A DNA stretch of 64,000 nucleotides from CAZTHK01 sp964613215 (GTDB lineage: Bacteria > Krumholzibacteriota > Krumholzibacteriia > Krumholzibacteriales > CAZTHK01), in NCBI GenBank assembly GCA_964613215.1, contig CAZTHK010000007.1, positions 1 through 64,000 of the forward strand, written 5' to 3'. Of this stretch, positions 8,502-16,931 are shown piece after piece. The stretch's first letter is position 1. Each line of letters begins with the position of its first letter. The notes under the pieces are model-generated. The model made no database searches. It saw nothing but the letters and a program-made list of their open reading frames with translations, and had not been told where the DNA came from. The translations under genes and the position numbers were made by a program.

Positions 8502-10304
8502 ATGCTGAAACAACTCAGAAGCAATACCAAAGCCATACTATGGATTGTAGTGGTAGCCTTTGTTATATCCATTTTTGCAGTGTGGGGAATGAATTTGACC
8601 GGCACCTCTCCCGGGCGAGGAAGGACCCCTGAAATAGCCGGTAAGGTAAACGGAAAACCAATCCCCCGCCGGGTCTACCGTTTGAAGCTGGATCAAGCCA
8701 TTGAGCAGTACAAACAGCAGAAGGGAGAAGACGCAACACTTAACAGCAGGGAATATATGATGTTGGCCAATCAGGCATGGGAGATGTGTATCCGGGATAT
8801 ACTGGTCAACGAGCAGTTCGAGAAACTCGACATTCAGGTAACAGATATGGAGCTGGTCAGGTTCCTGAGAAATAATCCACATCCCTCACTTAAAAATACA
8901 TTTACCGACGAAGAGGGAAATTTTGACTATCAGGCCTACCTTAACGCTCTCAGCAATCCGCAGGCAGACTGGAGGCAGCTGGAAAACTGGGGACGATCCG
9001 TACTTCCCGAAATTAAGCTCCAGACTTACATCACTTCCCAGGTTCACATACCATCCACCGAGGTGATCGAGGAATTCAAGAAACGGAACCGGAGGGTCAA
9101 GGCCAGGTATATAGCGGTTCCCCTGATCGAACAGGATGAAGAATATAATCCCGGTGAGGATGAGATAAGAAACCTTTACCAGAAGAAGAAGGAAGATTTC
9201 AAGACATTCGAGAAGAGAAGAGTCAAGATCATTGAGATACCCAAGGAAGCCAGCAAAACAGACCACCGTGAAATTCTGGATGAAATTAATGATATCAGAA
9301 GGGAGATCCTGAGCGGTAAGGACTTCGCCGATGCGGCAGAGCTCTACTCACAGGATGAAATATCGGCCAAGAATAGTGGAGATCTGGGATTCTTTGCCAG
9401 GGGGGAGATGGTTCCCGAATTCGAAGAAGCTGCATTTTCCCTTCAAACCGGTGAAATAAGCGAACCGGTCAAGACCAAGTTCGGTTATCACCTTATTAAA
9501 GTAGAAGAGAAGAAGGTAATAGATGGAACAGAAAAAGTACATGCCCGGCATATTCTGTTAAAGATAGAACCAGGCTTCGCTACCCTCGACTCAATAGAAA
9601 CATTGGTAGGGGAAGTGAGGGAAGACATTTTGAATGAGGGTTTTGAGGAAGCCGCCAGAATGAACGGACTGGAGGTAAAGGAACCTGAGCCATTTCATAA
9701 GCGGGGAATGATCGATAATTTCGGTTACCTTCCCAATGTGCTGAATTTTGCATTCAACTACCAGGTGAACGATATCAGCATGTCCATCCAGAATGAAAAT
9801 GCCTTCTATTTCGTTAAAATCATGGAAAAGATACCGGAGAGGATCAAGACTCTGGAAGAGGTGAAAGATCAGCTGGTGGAGAATATCCGCGAACTGAGGG
9901 TGGAAAGAAAGACGGAAGAATATGCCCGCTCGATCAGAGGCAGGATACTATCCGGCGGAAGTTTTAAGAAGATCGCACGGGAAGCAGATCTGGAAGTTCA
10001 GACCACCCCGCTGTTTGGAATAGATGATAAGGTTGACGACATGCCAGCAGGCAGTCTGTTTGCATATGTGAGCCATCAGCTGGAGGAGGGTGAACTCAGC
10101 CCTCCCATACAGCAGGGCAGTTCCTTTTACATTATCGAGGTGACTGAAATCGAAAAAGCTGATATGGACAGGCTTTCCGAAGAACGTGATGAAATAGCGT
10201 CCCAGCTGCATCAGGAATCACTGAGGAATCACTTTACCGAATGGTACAAATCGGTGAGAGATGATGCAGAGGTGGTGGACAACAGGCTGGGCAGATTAAA
10301 CTGA
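8502..10304 (+). CDS. Membrane-anchored PpiD/SurA-like peptidyl-prolyl isomerase
   Basis: A 600-residue envelope foldase. One membrane segment (about 11-30) anchors it in the inner membrane with the rest outside. A SurA_N-type chaperone region spans about 40-190 (EIAGKVNGKPIPRRVYR). A parvulin-type rotamase domain follows at about 238-336 (SGDLGFFARGEMVPEFEEAAF, then FGYHLIKV), and a second, weaker parvulin-like part begins VHARHILLKIEPG near 347. Family members assist folding of exported and outer-membrane proteins. The RBS is GAAGGA 7 bases before ATG 8502. This is the only intact plus-strand gene in the window and has its own promoter. Confidence 0.88.
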   Translation: MLKQLRSNTKAILWIVVVAFVISIFAVWGMNLTGTSPGRGRTPEIAGKVNGKPIPRRVYRLKLDQAIEQYKQQKGEDATLNSREYMMLANQAWEMCIRDILVNEQFEKLDIQVTDMELVRFLRNNPHPSLKNTFTDEEGNFDYQAYLNALSNPQADWRQLENWGRSVLPEIKLQTYITSQVHIPSTEVIEEFKKRNRRVKARYIAVPLIEQDEEYNPGEDEIRNLYQKKKEDFKTFEKRRVKIIEIPKEASKTDHREILDEINDIRREILSGKDFADAAELYSQDEISAKNSGDLGFFARGEMVPEFEEAAFSLQTGEISEPVKTKFGYHLIKVEEKKVIDGTEKVHARHILLKIEPGFATLDSIETLVGEVREDILNEGFEEAARMNGLEVKEPEPFHKRGMIDNFGYLPNVLNFAFNYQVNDISMSIQNENAFYFVKIMEKIPERIKTLEEVKDQLVENIRELRVERKTEEYARSIRGRILSGGSFKKIAREADLEVQTTPLFGIDDKVDDMPAGSLFAYVSHQLEEGELSPPIQQGSSFYIIEVTEIEKADMDRLSEERDEIASQLHQESLRNHFTEWYKSVRDDAEVVDNRLGRLN

Positions 10305-10402
10305 TGGGGTCTCCGCCATTCGGAGAATCCGGAGGTTGATGCAGAACTCAAACTTATCCCTGCCCTGTATATAAGGTCAAACAGCAGATGGAGTGAGGCT
10401 GA

Positions 10403-10857
10403 ATGGAGAATCCCGGACAAATACCGGCAGTGATGATCGCCTGCCTCACCCTGTTTATTCTATGGGGCCTTTTCCAGGGAAGGAAGGCAAAAACCGGCTC
10501 GGGTTACTCCATGGCCGGCGAGAATCTGCCCGGCCGGGCTGCAGCACTCTCGGAACGTGCCACCGGTGAATCATCCTGGGCACTTCTGGGTCTTCCCGGA
10601 GCTGCCTGCGCTTCCGGTCTTCTGGAAACATGAACAGCCATCGGATGCGTAGCAGGAATCATTACTGTATGGGCCGCCATTGCATGGCGGTAATTTGTAC
10701 CATAATAGGCGGGCTGCTCTTTGCAGTAATCTGGCGGAGCGCCGGGATGGAGAAGATATTATCCGCCACGGTCACAAACTTCCTCTTTTCCATGACAGTG
10801 GCGATAACAGCATCGCTTGCATTCCCTCCGGCAGGCAAAGCTTATCAAACTGGTTAA
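10403..10857 (+). pseudogene. Decayed remnant of a sodium/proline-type solute symporter (PutP family)
   Basis: Three reading frames together give the two ends of an SSS-family symporter. The first frame starts at ATG 10403 (RBS GAGG) and reads GYSMAGENLPGRAAALSER then GLPGAACASGLLE, the TM2 region of PutP-like proteins, before a stop at 10631-10633. A second frame continues AIGCVAGIITVWAAIAWR and stops near 10695. A third frame then reads TIIGGLLFAVIWRSAGM and ITASLAFPPAGKAYQTG, typical of the C-terminus. The several hundred central residues of a normal PutP are missing. I infer an internal deletion plus frameshifts; it cannot make a working transporter. Confidence 0.75.
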
Positions 10858-10916
10858 CATCACCTTTCATATCAACCCCGGGCATATATCCTCCCTGACA
10901 CAGCAGCGAAGATCCA

Positions 10917-11159
10917 TTAACCCTGCTTGTCTTCGTCTTCTTTAATATCCTCATCCCCCGATTCTATTTCATCTCTGATATCTCTGGAACCTTTCTTAAA
11001 CTTTCTGATGGACTTGCCAATAGCCTCCGCCACCTCGGGCAGTTTTTTGGGACCGAAGATAATCAGGACCAGGATTAGAATGACCAGCAGTTCAGGCCAT
11101 CCCAGATTACCTATAAAAAGAAAACGGGAAATCGAGCAAAATATAACAGGAACACTCAT
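10917..11159 (-). CDS. tatA: Sec-independent protein translocase TatA/TatE
   Basis: An 80-residue TatA. An N-terminal membrane helix (LGWPELLVILILVLIIFGP, about 19-37) ends in the conserved FGPKKLPEVAEAIGKSIRKFKKG amphipathic region, followed by a highly acidic tail. TatA oligomers form the pore through which folded twin-arginine precursors cross the inner membrane. ATG 11159 has GAGGA 5 bases upstream, which gives an unusually long N-terminus of 18 residues before the helix. It is the last gene of the run from the deoxynucleoside kinase. tatC is not in the window. Confidence 0.92.
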   Translation of the reverse strand: MSVPVIFCSISRFLFIGNLGWPELLVILILVLIIFGPKKLPEVAEAIGKSIRKFKKGSRDIRDEIESGDEDIKEDEDKQG

Positions 11160-11171
11160 AAAGTCCTCCGT

Positions 11172-11441
11172 CTATGCATACAAACGCAATAAAAAAGCCA
11201 CCAGGACAATTCCTAGTACACTAATCAGGTTTACCTTCAGGGAAAATCCTGCGGTAAAACTGAATACAATGAGATCACAATAAAGAGGACCCACCTGAAA
11301 TTCCTTCCCCGAAATAAACAGTTCCCTGAGCAAATTCCCCCGGGGAAGCAGAAGTCCGATTATTTCACCCACCACACTTCCAATCACCACTCCCAGAAAG
11401 AATATCAGGGCCACTAACCCAATGGTTTTCCTCTCCACCAA
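11172..11441 (-). CDS. DUF4321-type small membrane protein
   Basis: An 89-residue protein with two hydrophobic segments (LVALIFFLGVVIGSVVGEII near 9-28 and VNLISVLGIVLVAFLLRL near 70-87) and PRGNLLRELFISG between them. It resembles the DUF4321 family of small membrane proteins of unknown function. The start is TTG 11441 (AGGAGG 6 bases upstream) or GTG 11438 (9 bases); no ATG is available. It lies 12 bases before tatA. Confidence 0.65.
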   Translation of the reverse strand: MVERKTIGLVALIFFLGVVIGSVVGEIIGLLLPRGNLLRELFISGKEFQVGPLYCDLIVFSFTAGFSLKVNLISVLGIVLVAFLLRLYA

Positions 11442-11480
11442 CTCAAACCTCCTCTATCTGCTATTAAGGCCGGCCAGGGT

Positions 11481-11924
11481 TTATTTCCCCCTGCGGTCTG
11501 CTATTCCCGGTTTTTTCGCATCTTCACCGAGTATCAGGGTGGCATCTACCATCGACTGTGAACTGAACTGTTTTAATATTCTGGGTGATCCTATTAGCCG
11601 GGCGAATTGATTCACCAGCCCGGTTTTATCCTTTCGATCCAGAATCAGGGTTTCCTTGAAATCAAAACTTTCCGCATTATCCACCAGGAGCACATCCACT
11701 CCCATCCTTCTGAGCTCTATAGCAGTTTCCATGGCCAATCCGCTTATCCCGGTCCCATTTAAAACTTCCACCCTGAAATCCCTGGTCAATTCCCGGTGGG
11801 ACACCCTGCCATCCCACCAACGCACCAGAACCGACAGAAACATTACCAGAAAGAGGGAGGAAATAACAATAGTCCTGTTAATGCCACTCTTCTTTTTTCC
11901 GGATTTTTTTCTGGCCAAAATCAA
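11481..11924 (-). CDS. Membrane-anchored LytR_C-domain protein
   Basis: A 147-residue protein: a basic N-terminus (ARKKSGKKKSG), one membrane segment (TIVISSLFLVMFLSVLV, about 18-34), then an extracytoplasmic domain starting VEVLNGTGISGLAMETAIELR near 53. The VEVLNGTG motif is the hallmark of the LytR C-terminal domain (PF13399), seen as a tail of LytR-CpsA-Psr enzymes and as small stand-alone proteins. Its activity is unknown; a cell-wall role is inferred. Starts are TTG 11924 or TTG 11918, with GGGG upstream. It sits 27 bases after the HIT gene. Confidence 0.7.
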   Translation of the reverse strand: MILARKKSGKKKSGINRTIVISSLFLVMFLSVLVRWWDGRVSHRELTRDFRVEVLNGTGISGLAMETAIELRRMGVDVLLVDNAESFDFKETLILDRKDKTGLVNQFARLIGSPRILKQFSSQSMVDATLILGEDAKKPGIADRRGK

Positions 11925-11951
11925 TCACCCCGAAATTGTATCACTTCCAAC

Positions 11952-12431
11952 CTAATCCCTGAAGTAGGGAAGTAATTTCTGATAACTCTGATCAAGATCC
12001 TCGGATATAACCCTGGTTTCACCGATGGCTGTAATGAAATTGGTGTCTCCCTTCCAGCGGGGGCACATATGAAAATGAAGATGCCCCTCCACTCCCGCTC
12101 CGGCACTGGCTCCCCTGTTCACCCCTATGTTCAATCCCCCCGGCTGATAAGCCCTTTCTATTGCCTCTTCACTCCTGCTGAGCAGTTCTATCAGTTCCCT
12201 CCCCTCCTCCTCCACAATTTCACGGATGCTGTCTATATGCCGGTTCGCCACAATCATGATGTGGCCGTTAATATACGGAAAGGTATTCAGAATCACAAAC
12301 CAGTGGGTTCCCCTCTTGAGAATGCCCACCCTGGCATCATCCTCCTCCCTCTGGATATTACAGAAAAGGCACCCCTCCTCCGCCGGCATGGTAAAATACT
12401 TGCTTCTCCACGGTGCATATAACCTATCCAT
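11952..12431 (-). CDS. HIT-family nucleotide hydrolase or Ap4A phosphorylase-like protein
   Basis: A 159-residue cytoplasmic HIT protein. MDRLYAPWRSKYF at the N-terminus, a CLFCNIQ cysteine pair near 21-24, NTFPYINGHIMIVANRH near 49-65, and the histidine triad HLHFHMCPRWKGD near 117-129 match the actinobacterial/FCB type of HIT hydrolases that act on diadenosine polyphosphates or AMP conjugates. All triad histidines are present. The start at 12431 overlaps the upstream uridylyltransferase gene by 8 bases, so the two are coupled. Confidence 0.88.
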   Translation of the reverse strand: MDRLYAPWRSKYFTMPAEEGCLFCNIQREEDDARVGILKRGTHWFVILNTFPYINGHIMIVANRHIDSIREIVEEEGRELIELLSRSEEAIERAYQPGGLNIGVNRGASAGAGVEGHLHFHMCPRWKGDTNFITAIGETRVISEDLDQSYQKLLPYFRD

Positions 12432-13170
12432 TATCCTTCATCACCCTTTCTGCCTGTTTAAGTTGTTCAATACTGTTCACCCCCATCACCTGGTCGCTGT
12501 CTCCCACCGGATATGCTTGCACCGGCCACCCCCTGCTTCTGAAAATATCTATTACATCGGTTAGATAATACTCCTTCTGAACATTATCCTTCTCTACTTC
12601 ATCCAGGGCGTGGAAAAGCTTCCGGCAGTCGAAGCAGAAGATGCCGCTGTTTATCTCCTTCACCTTCCGCTCCTCCCTGCCGGCATCACCATGCTCCACA
12701 ATTTTTACAAAATTGTTATTCTCATCCCTTATAATCCTGCCATACCCGGAAGCATCCTCCAGTACTGCAGTCAGGACTGTGGCATCTGAATTCTCTCTAC
12801 GGTGGAACCCGATCAGCTCACTGATGGTATCACTCTTCAGCAGGGGGGTATCGCCGGTAAGAACTATTACCGTTCCCTCGAATGATTCCAGTGCAGCCTC
12901 AGCCATTAAAACCGCATGGGCGGTACCCAACCGCTCCTCCTGCAGAACAAACTCCAAATCCTGGTCCCGGAGTTCCGCCTTTACCGTATCAGCCTGGTAT
13001 CCTACAACTACCAGCACTCTGGAAATCCCCGCCTCCCTTACACTGTCTATCACGTGCCTGATCATGGCCTGGCCACCTACCCGGTGGAGCACCTTGGCTA
13101 TATCAGACTTCATCCTGGTCCCTTCACCTGCCGCCAGAATCAGGGCTGTGCTCGCATTGTTATTGCTCAT
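12424..13170 (-). CDS. GlmU-type N-acetylglucosamine-1-phosphate uridylyltransferase, single domain
   Basis: About 248 residues matching only the N-terminal half of GlmU. ALILAAGEGTRMKSDIAKVLH is the nucleotide loop, followed by QEERLGTAHAV, LTGDTPLL, SGYGRIIRD and EINSGIFCFD, then KEYYLTDVI and MGVNSIEQL near the end. GlmU makes UDP-GlcNAc for peptidoglycan and LPS. The left-handed helix acetyltransferase half is absent: the frame ends at VMKDNG and runs straight into the HIT gene. Glucosamine-1-phosphate acetylation would then need another enzyme. ATG 13170 has GGAGCAGGT directly upstream; the longer frame to 13218 would overlap panC more. Confidence 0.8.
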   Translation of the reverse strand: MSNNNASTALILAAGEGTRMKSDIAKVLHRVGGQAMIRHVIDSVREAGISRVLVVVGYQADTVKAELRDQDLEFVLQEERLGTAHAVLMAEAALESFEGTVIVLTGDTPLLKSDTISELIGFHRRENSDATVLTAVLEDASGYGRIIRDENNNFVKIVEHGDAGREERKVKEINSGIFCFDCRKLFHALDEVEKDNVQKEYYLTDVIDIFRSRGWPVQAYPVGDSDQVMGVNSIEQLKQAERVMKDNG

Positions 13171-14065
13171 ACCTGCTCCATTCGGAAAATTCAAGAAGTA
13201 CCTCCTCCACATTTCCACCTTCGATTTTCAGAGCTATATTATCGATCAGCCTGGCTCTGCCCAGCTTTCCCGCTGCCGCAATAAGTATCACTCCGTCATC
13301 ACCCCTCCACTGGCGAAGGGTATCACCCTCCACTATCCGGGAATAATCCACCTTGAACCCGGCCTGCTCCATCTTATCTCTGATCTCCCCGGTTAGAGTG
13401 TCCACCTCCCTGACACCACTCTCTATCTTCCTCCTGGCTTGATTGAGAGCCCGGTAAAGGGCGGAGGCGGATGCTCTCTCCCCGTCATTCAGATAGGAAT
13501 TGCGGGAACTTATAGCTAATCCATCTTCCTCCCTGATGATTGGTCCCAGCTTTATTCTTATGGGAAAGTCGAGATCACAGGTCATCCTCTGAATAATAAC
13601 TGCCTGCTGAGCATCCTTCTGTCCGAAAACCGCTATATCCGGTTGAACTATATTGAATAACTTGGCTACCACCAGCAAGACACCGTCGAAGTGGGTAGGT
13701 CTGGAAGCGCCGCAAAGAAGACCGGAGAGCTTTTTTACGGTAATACGGGTTAGATCCCGGGATGAATAGATATCGCGGTCTTCCGGAGTAAACAGAAGAT
13801 CACACCCCGCGCCTGATACAATCTCCCGGTCTCTACTCATAGTTCTGGGATAACCGGAGTAATCCTCTCCGGGCCCGAACTGCCTGGGATTCACGAATAT
13901 GGAAACCACCATGAAATCACTGATTTCAGCCGCCAGTTTCATCAGGGATTCATGACCCGCATGGAGTGCACCCATAGTGGGCACCAGTGCAATCTTCCTT
14001 CCCTCCTTCCGTACTTTACTCACTATTGCATTAACTTCTCCGGGCGTGTTAACCTGTTTCATCAT
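13160..14065 (-). CDS. panC: Pantothenate synthetase (pantoate-beta-alanine ligase)
   Basis: A 301-residue cytoplasmic ligase joining pantoate and beta-alanine with ATP to give pantothenate, the precursor of CoA. Visible motifs: VPTMGALHAGHESLMKLA (the HxGH adenylation site, near 28-45), SIFVNPRQFGPGEDYSGYPR near 55-74, FGQKDAQQAVIIQRM near 152-166 and SSRNSYLNDGER near 187-198. It overlaps panB by four bases and the uridylyltransferase start by 11. With panB and coaX (22338-23084) it gives three CoA-pathway steps in this window. Confidence 0.97.
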   Translation of the reverse strand: MMKQVNTPGEVNAIVSKVRKEGRKIALVPTMGALHAGHESLMKLAAEISDFMVVSIFVNPRQFGPGEDYSGYPRTMSRDREIVSGAGCDLLFTPEDRDIYSSRDLTRITVKKLSGLLCGASRPTHFDGVLLVVAKLFNIVQPDIAVFGQKDAQQAVIIQRMTCDLDFPIRIKLGPIIREEDGLAISSRNSYLNDGERASASALYRALNQARRKIESGVREVDTLTGEIRDKMEQAGFKVDYSRIVEGDTLRQWRGDDGVILIAAAGKLGRARLIDNIALKIEGGNVEEVLLEFSEWSRYEQ

Positions 14066-14901
14066 CCACCATCTCCGGGTTTCTTCCTCCTGCTCTCAGC
14101 CGAATAGCTGTGTTCCAGGTCCGGGAAATTCCCCTTCCTGACATCCTTTGCATAGGCAGAGACCGCCTCTTTTATCCGTTCTCCCATCCTCTCGTACTGC
14201 TTAACGAATTTGGGCAGTGGTCCGTCAGCCATACCCAGCATATCGTTTAATACGATGATCTGTCCGTCACAGAACTTGCCCGCCCCGATTCCTATGGTAG
14301 GTATGGAAACTGCTTCGGATATACTCTCTGCCACCTGCCAGGGGATGCATTCCAGTATGATGGCAAAACAGCCGGCCTGTTCCAGTTCTTTTGCCTCCCG
14401 GAAAAGTTTCTCCGCCGATTTTCTCTTCTTTCCCTGCACCCGGTATCCTCCAAACTGATGTATGGACTGAGGGGTCAGACCGATATGACCCATAACCGGG
14501 ATGGAGGCATTCACTATGGCCTCCACCTTCTCTATATTCCCGCCCCCTCCCTCCAGCTTCACACTTTCCGCCCCTCCCTCCTTAACCAGCCTTCCCGCAT
14601 TCCTCACCGACTCCTCCACACTGGCCTGATATGACATGAAGGGCAGGTCGCCGCACACCATGGCAGAGGGCCCGGCCCGGCTTACCGCCCTGAGATGATG
14701 AATCATCTCATCCATCGTGACGGGAAGGGTATTCTGATATCCCAGCAATACCATCCCCAGGGAATCACCGACCAGGATGATATCGATGCCACACTGATCA
14801 ATCAGACGGGTAGAGAGGTAATCGTAAGAGGTAATTGCAACGATCTTTCTCTTTTCCTTCTTCATTCTGATTATGGTAATCTTATTAACCTTTTTAGTCA
14901 T
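14062..14901 (-). CDS. panB: 3-methyl-2-oxobutanoate hydroxymethyltransferase
   Basis: About 279 residues. PanB transfers a hydroxymethyl group from methylene-tetrahydrofolate to 2-oxoisovalerate, the first step to pantothenate. Motifs: ITSYDYLSTRLIDQCGID, ILVGDSLGMVLLGYQNTLPVT, GGAESVKLEGG, PVMGHIGLTPQS and IPTIGIGAGKFCDGQIIVLNDMLG, all typical. ATG 14901 is preferred; the frame extends to a TTG at 14907 that overlaps the kinase stop. The next gene, panC, overlaps by ATGA. It uses a folate cofactor, and folB/folK lie just upstream. Confidence 0.97.
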   Translation of the reverse strand: MTKKVNKITIIRMKKEKRKIVAITSYDYLSTRLIDQCGIDIILVGDSLGMVLLGYQNTLPVTMDEMIHHLRAVSRAGPSAMVCGDLPFMSYQASVEESVRNAGRLVKEGGAESVKLEGGGGNIEKVEAIVNASIPVMGHIGLTPQSIHQFGGYRVQGKKRKSAEKLFREAKELEQAGCFAIILECIPWQVAESISEAVSIPTIGIGAGKFCDGQIIVLNDMLGMADGPLPKFVKQYERMGERIKEAVSAYAKDVRKGNFPDLEHSYSAESRRKKPGDGG

Positions 14902-14903
14902 GA

Positions 14904-15575
14904 TCAATCCGTCTCCCAGGAAGGAACATAGTACCTGGTACCTTCGAAGTTCTCCTTTATTTTTGAAAACAGGTCTCTTAACTGCTTCCGGTCAACTGTG
15001 AAATCCAGATCATTGGTGTTAACTATCAGGAGGGGTGATTCCTGATAATGATAGAAAAAGTGATTGAATGCTTCGTTCAGGCTGGAAAGATAATCTTGAT
15101 GGATGCTTTTCTCATAACCTATTCCCCTCTTCTTTATTCTTTCCAGCAAAACCTCCGGGGAGGCCTGAAGGTAAATTACCAGATCCGGATTGACTATCTT
15201 CCCCTCCAGCAGGGAATGCAGCCGGTTATACAAAATAAGTTCATCATCTCCCAGAACACTGTAGGCATAAATCTTATCTTTGGCAAAAAGGTAATCAGCC
15301 ACCATCAGATTGTTGAAGAGATCCTGCTGGGAAATATCCATCTGCTGTCGGTACCGGTTGAGTAAAAAGAATATCTGAGTCTGAAAAGCATACTCCTCCG
15401 GGCTGCGGTAGAATTTTTCCAGGAAGGGGTTATCGCTGACCTCTTCCAGGTAAAGCTTTGCCTGTGCCGACTCGGCCAGTAAACGGGAAAGGGTGGTTTT
15501 ACCCGCCCCTATGTTACCTTCCACTGCAATATAGCGTATTTGGTTGTCCAGCAAACCTCTTCTCAAGTCTTCCAT
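14904..15575 (-). CDS. Deoxynucleoside kinase (dNK/dGK family)
   Basis: About 223 residues from ATG 15575. It has a P-loop IAVEGNIGAGKTTLSRLL, then EEVSDNPFLEKFY, the FLLNRYRQQ region, and RIKKRGIGYEKSI in the lid, as in deoxyadenosine/deoxyguanosine kinases of the Dgk/Dck type. These phosphorylate salvaged deoxynucleosides with ATP. The frame stays open to 15722, but that part lies in an intergenic repeat (15590-16022) and begins far before the P-loop, so I take ATG 15575. No strong ribosome binding site precedes it; a TTGACA box at 15610-15605 with TACGGT 17 bases on would start the transcript close to the ATG. Confidence 0.85.
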   Translation of the reverse strand: MEDLRRGLLDNQIRYIAVEGNIGAGKTTLSRLLAESAQAKLYLEEVSDNPFLEKFYRSPEEYAFQTQIFFLLNRYRQQMDISQQDLFNNLMVADYLFAKDKIYAYSVLGDDELILYNRLHSLLEGKIVNPDLVIYLQASPEVLLERIKKRGIGYEKSIHQDYLSSLNEAFNHFFYHYQESPLLIVNTNDLDFTVDRKQLRDLFSKIKENFEGTRYYVPSWETD

Positions 15576-15589
15576 GCAGATACCGTAAT

Positions 15590-16022
15590 TAAAAAACGGG
15601 CCGGTGTCAATATCTATCCTTTCACCGGAGTTTCCCCCATTTTCATCCGATCTGGATGATTCCGGTGCCTGTTTTCTGGAAACCCTTCTCTTCCCAGGGA
15701 GCATGCAATGAGCGGACACCACCGGGCAAGCCCGGGGCAGCGGTTTTAAAATTACCTGCTTCCTGGATACTCTTCGAACAGGTCCAATTCACCCCCCCTG
15801 TATGCAAGTGGAACTCCGCCCCCCGGTTTATCCGAAGAACCAGGAAGAGCTGTGCCGGAGCGAAGAGCTCCGAATTCCGCGGCTGGCGGGAAATCGACAG
15901 CTATCATGAAAACGGCCGGAAGGGGTTTAATACGATGATTTGAAGTCCAATTCCACCTATTAACATTAATAACCGTTTACCGTTGTAGGTCCTGCAGAAA
16001 TCATGCATTAATTTTCCGGGAA
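15590..16022 (+). repeat. Intergenic repeat, copy A (upstream of deoxynucleoside kinase)
   Basis: This gene-free stretch matches, with divergence, the gene-free stretch at 35088-35392 in the same orientation. Best-conserved blocks: 15624-15674 against 35114-35164 (39 of 51 positions identical by hand), the GGCGGGAAATCGACAG part near 15885-15900 against 35259-35274, and CATGCATTAATT near 16002-16013 against 35373-35384. Copy A has about 130 extra bases in the middle. Both copies lie just upstream of a minus-strand gene, and both end on that side with a TTGACA box. No convincing reading frame is conserved, so I regard it as non-coding. Confidence 0.6.
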
Positions 16023-16029
16023 ACCCCGT

Positions 16030-16578
16030 CTATCCCTTCATGGAGATGATACGGATTCTTCTGGATGAAATTAATCTTACCATATCCCCCTCCGTCAGCT
16101 TATCCCTCAACTCCCTCACAGTACGGTTCAATGGCGGAATAATCATGCCGGGTGCTATCTCGGAAAAGGGTTCCAGCACGAACAGGCGCTGTCGCATCCG
16201 GGGGTGAGGTATTATCAGAGATCCCTTATCTACTACCACCTCCCCGTATACCAGAATATCGATATCTATTATCCGGTCGGGTATCTCACTCCGGTGATCC
16301 CTTCCTTCGGAAGCTTCTATCTCCCTGCAGAGGGCTAGGAGCCTGTCCGGGGTCATTCCCGTTTTCAGAATAGATACCGCATTGATGAAATTTCTGCTGA
16401 AACCGTTACCCACCGGTTCGGTCTCATACAGGGAACTGAGACCGGCTAATTCTATCCCCCCGGTACTACCCAGGGTATCCACAGTATTAAGGATACTACT
16501 CTCCCGCTCACCCACATTTGAACCGAGGGAGAGGGCTGCCGTTTGTTCAGCTTCTGCGCTCGACCACGACTTCGACAT
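16030..16578 (-). CDS. folK: 2-amino-4-hydroxy-6-hydroxymethyldihydropteridine pyrophosphokinase
   Basis: A 182-residue HPPK. It transfers pyrophosphate from ATP to 6-hydroxymethyl-dihydropterin in folate synthesis. LSLGSNVGERESSILNTV opens the domain, SSLYETEPVGN follows near 48-58, and EGRDHRSEIPDRIIDIDILVYG near 91-112 carries the ATP and magnesium residues. A C-terminal tail ends LISSRRIRIISMKG. The start lies inside folB (32-base overlap), so the two are translationally coupled. The product feeds tetrahydrofolate, which PanB uses. Confidence 0.95.
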   Translation of the reverse strand: MSKSWSSAEAEQTAALSLGSNVGERESSILNTVDTLGSTGGIELAGLSSLYETEPVGNGFSRNFINAVSILKTGMTPDRLLALCREIEASEGRDHRSEIPDRIIDIDILVYGEVVVDKGSLIIPHPRMRQRLFVLEPFSEIAPGMIIPPLNRTVRELRDKLTEGDMVRLISSRRIRIISMKG

Positions 16579-16909
16579 GAGACAGATTGTTGGGAAAGGG
16601 AAGGGTTAGTTTTTTTATGGTGGTTTTTGCTGAAATAACCGGAAAGTTATCCAGTATGGCATAACATATCGCATCTGCGAGCTTCTCCAGCAGATTGAAC
16701 CGGTTCTGCTCCACCGTTTCCATCACCCTGGAGTATACCCGCTCGTAGTTAACTGTATCCTCCAGCGAATCGCTCATACAGGCCTTGGTAAAATCGGCAT
16801 GAAACTCCACATCTATCTCCAGTTTCTGCCCTACCTCCCTCTCTATGGGAGAGACACCATAGTACCCGAAAACAGTTATGCCCTTTAATACTATCTTCTC
16901 CTGCACCAA
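16547..16909 (-). CDS. folB: Dihydroneopterin aldolase
   Basis: A 120-residue FolB. It cleaves 7,8-dihydroneopterin to 6-hydroxymethyl-dihydropterin and glycolaldehyde. IVLKGITVFGYYGVSPIEREVGQ at the N-terminus contains the conserved Tyr/Gly segment, DTVNYERVYSRV lies near 50-62, LLEKLADAICYAIL near 74-87, and the final strand ends NLSHVEVVVERRS. The start is TTG 16909 or GTG 16906; GGAGGTGA lies about 6 bases before the TTG. It follows the aminotransferase by 22 bases and overlaps folK. Confidence 0.93.
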   Translation of the reverse strand: MVQEKIVLKGITVFGYYGVSPIEREVGQKLEIDVEFHADFTKACMSDSLEDTVNYERVYSRVMETVEQNRFNLLEKLADAICYAILDNFPVISAKTTIKKLTLPFPNNLSHVEVVVERRS

Positions 16910-16931
16910 ATATGTTCACCTCCGGTGATGG

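Noticed and set aside
10310..10326. Hairpin TCTCCG-ccatt-CGGAGA after the PpiD-like gene as a terminator
   Set aside because: Short stem and no T run follow; termination is not supported.
15576..15722. N-terminal extension of the deoxynucleoside kinase
   Set aside because: It lies in the intergenic repeat, precedes the P-loop by far more than in the family, and ATG 15575 gives the normal length.
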